Part shown: positions 5,242 to 5,381 of the stretch, in pieces
How positions within the stretch are numbered: position 1 is the first letter of the stretch
Layout: the number at the start of each line of letters is the position of its first letter
NCBI RefSeq assembly: GCF_024708915.1
Contig: NZ_JANJXQ010000182.1
Span: 1-5,381, forward strand
Direction of reading: 5' to 3'
Length of the DNA: 5,381 nucleotides
From: Thiobacillus sp.
GTDB lineage: Bacteria; Pseudomonadota; Gammaproteobacteria; Burkholderiales; Thiobacillaceae
Notes under the pieces: generated by a model
What the model saw: only the letters and a program-made list of their open reading frames with translations
Told to the model about the DNA's origin: nothing
The model's database searches: none
Translations under genes and position numbers: made by a program

Positions 5242-5381
5242 ATGAAGATCCTCGTACCGGTCAAGCGCGTGGTCGATTACAACGTCAAGGTTCGCGTCAA
5301 GGCCGACGGCAGCGGCGTGGACCTGGCCAACGTCAAGATGAGCATGAACCCCTTCGACGAGATCTCGGTCGAGGAGGCGGT
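5242..5381 (+). CDS. etfB: Electron transfer flavoprotein beta subunit (partial, N-terminal 46 residues)
   Basis: The gene runs off the right edge. The visible N-terminus, beginning [19 protein letters not shown] and continuing with [15 protein letters not shown] (32-46), is the standard opening of group I bacterial EtfB/FixA proteins, which are about 250 residues long. EtfB pairs with EtfA to take electrons from acyl-CoA dehydrogenases and deliver them to ETF:quinone oxidoreductase. An AAGGGA (5231-5236) Shine-Dalgarno precedes the ATG by 5 nt. The 40-nt gap after the CoA-transferase shows no terminator-like hairpin, so it is probably co-transcribed with gcdH and supplies that enzyme's electron acceptor. 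An etfA gene is expected just downstream. Confidence 0.94.
   Translation, partial: MKILVPVKRVVDYNVKVRVKADGSGVDLANVKMSMNPFDEISVEEA

Noticed and set aside
3885..5264. Long minus-strand open frame (459 residues) opposite the CoA-transferase
   Set aside because: Same reason: it is the antisense shadow of a full-length CoA-transferase whose motifs are intact on the plus strand.
1..5381. CRISPR array, insertion sequence, tRNA/rRNA or attachment site
   Set aside because: No regularly spaced repeats, transposase motifs, terminal inverted repeats or tRNA-like cloverleaf were seen. Apart from the TGCA sites, no repeat stood out from GC-rich codon bias.

Overview
The window is GC-rich, tightly packed bacterial DNA with strong third-position G/C bias. 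One AT-rich divergent intergenic region lies at 297-423. The gene families and the gcdH / class III CoA-transferase / etfB order suggest a betaproteobacterium, possibly a Rhodocyclales-type aromatic degrader (Azoarcus/Aromatoleum/Thauera-like). That placement is inference from family resemblance and one regulatory motif, not a database match.

Layout. Positions 1-296 (minus) hold the N-terminal part of a MeaB/ArgK-type GTPase, the chaperone of B12-dependent acyl-CoA mutases. Positions 297-423 are the divergent control region, with two copies of TGCA-N6-TGCA whose centres are 30 bp apart. All remaining genes run on the plus strand. First come four small, tightly coupled genes without a firm function (424-1970): two diverged paralogues of one family, a 62-residue zinc-ribbon-like protein, and a cysteine-bearing protein resembling the L-2-amino-thiazoline-4-carboxylic acid hydrolase family. 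Then come a short-chain dehydrogenase/reductase (2005-2751), glutaryl-CoA dehydrogenase gcdH (2773-3960), a class III CoA-transferase of the succinate/glutarate type (3978-5201), and the start of etfB, the electron transfer flavoprotein beta subunit (5242 to the window edge).

How the genes fit together. The right half reads as a glutarate/glutaryl-CoA module. The CoA-transferase would make glutaryl-CoA. GcdH would oxidise and decarboxylate it to crotonyl-CoA. ETF would accept the electrons. The SDR could carry out an NAD-linked 3-hydroxyacyl-CoA oxidation downstream or in a related pathway. Glutaryl-CoA is also the meeting point of anaerobic benzoyl-CoA and dicarboxylate degradation. This fits the promoter motif, which matches the half-site arrangement described for the benzoyl-CoA-responsive BzdR/BoxR regulators.

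The least explained part is the four-gene block at 424-1970. Three of its four proteins share a WQ[S/A]M[L/I] motif near the N-terminus, and the genes are joined by 1-nt gaps or ATGA overlaps. This suggests co-translated partners working beside a mutase chaperone and an acyl-CoA pathway.
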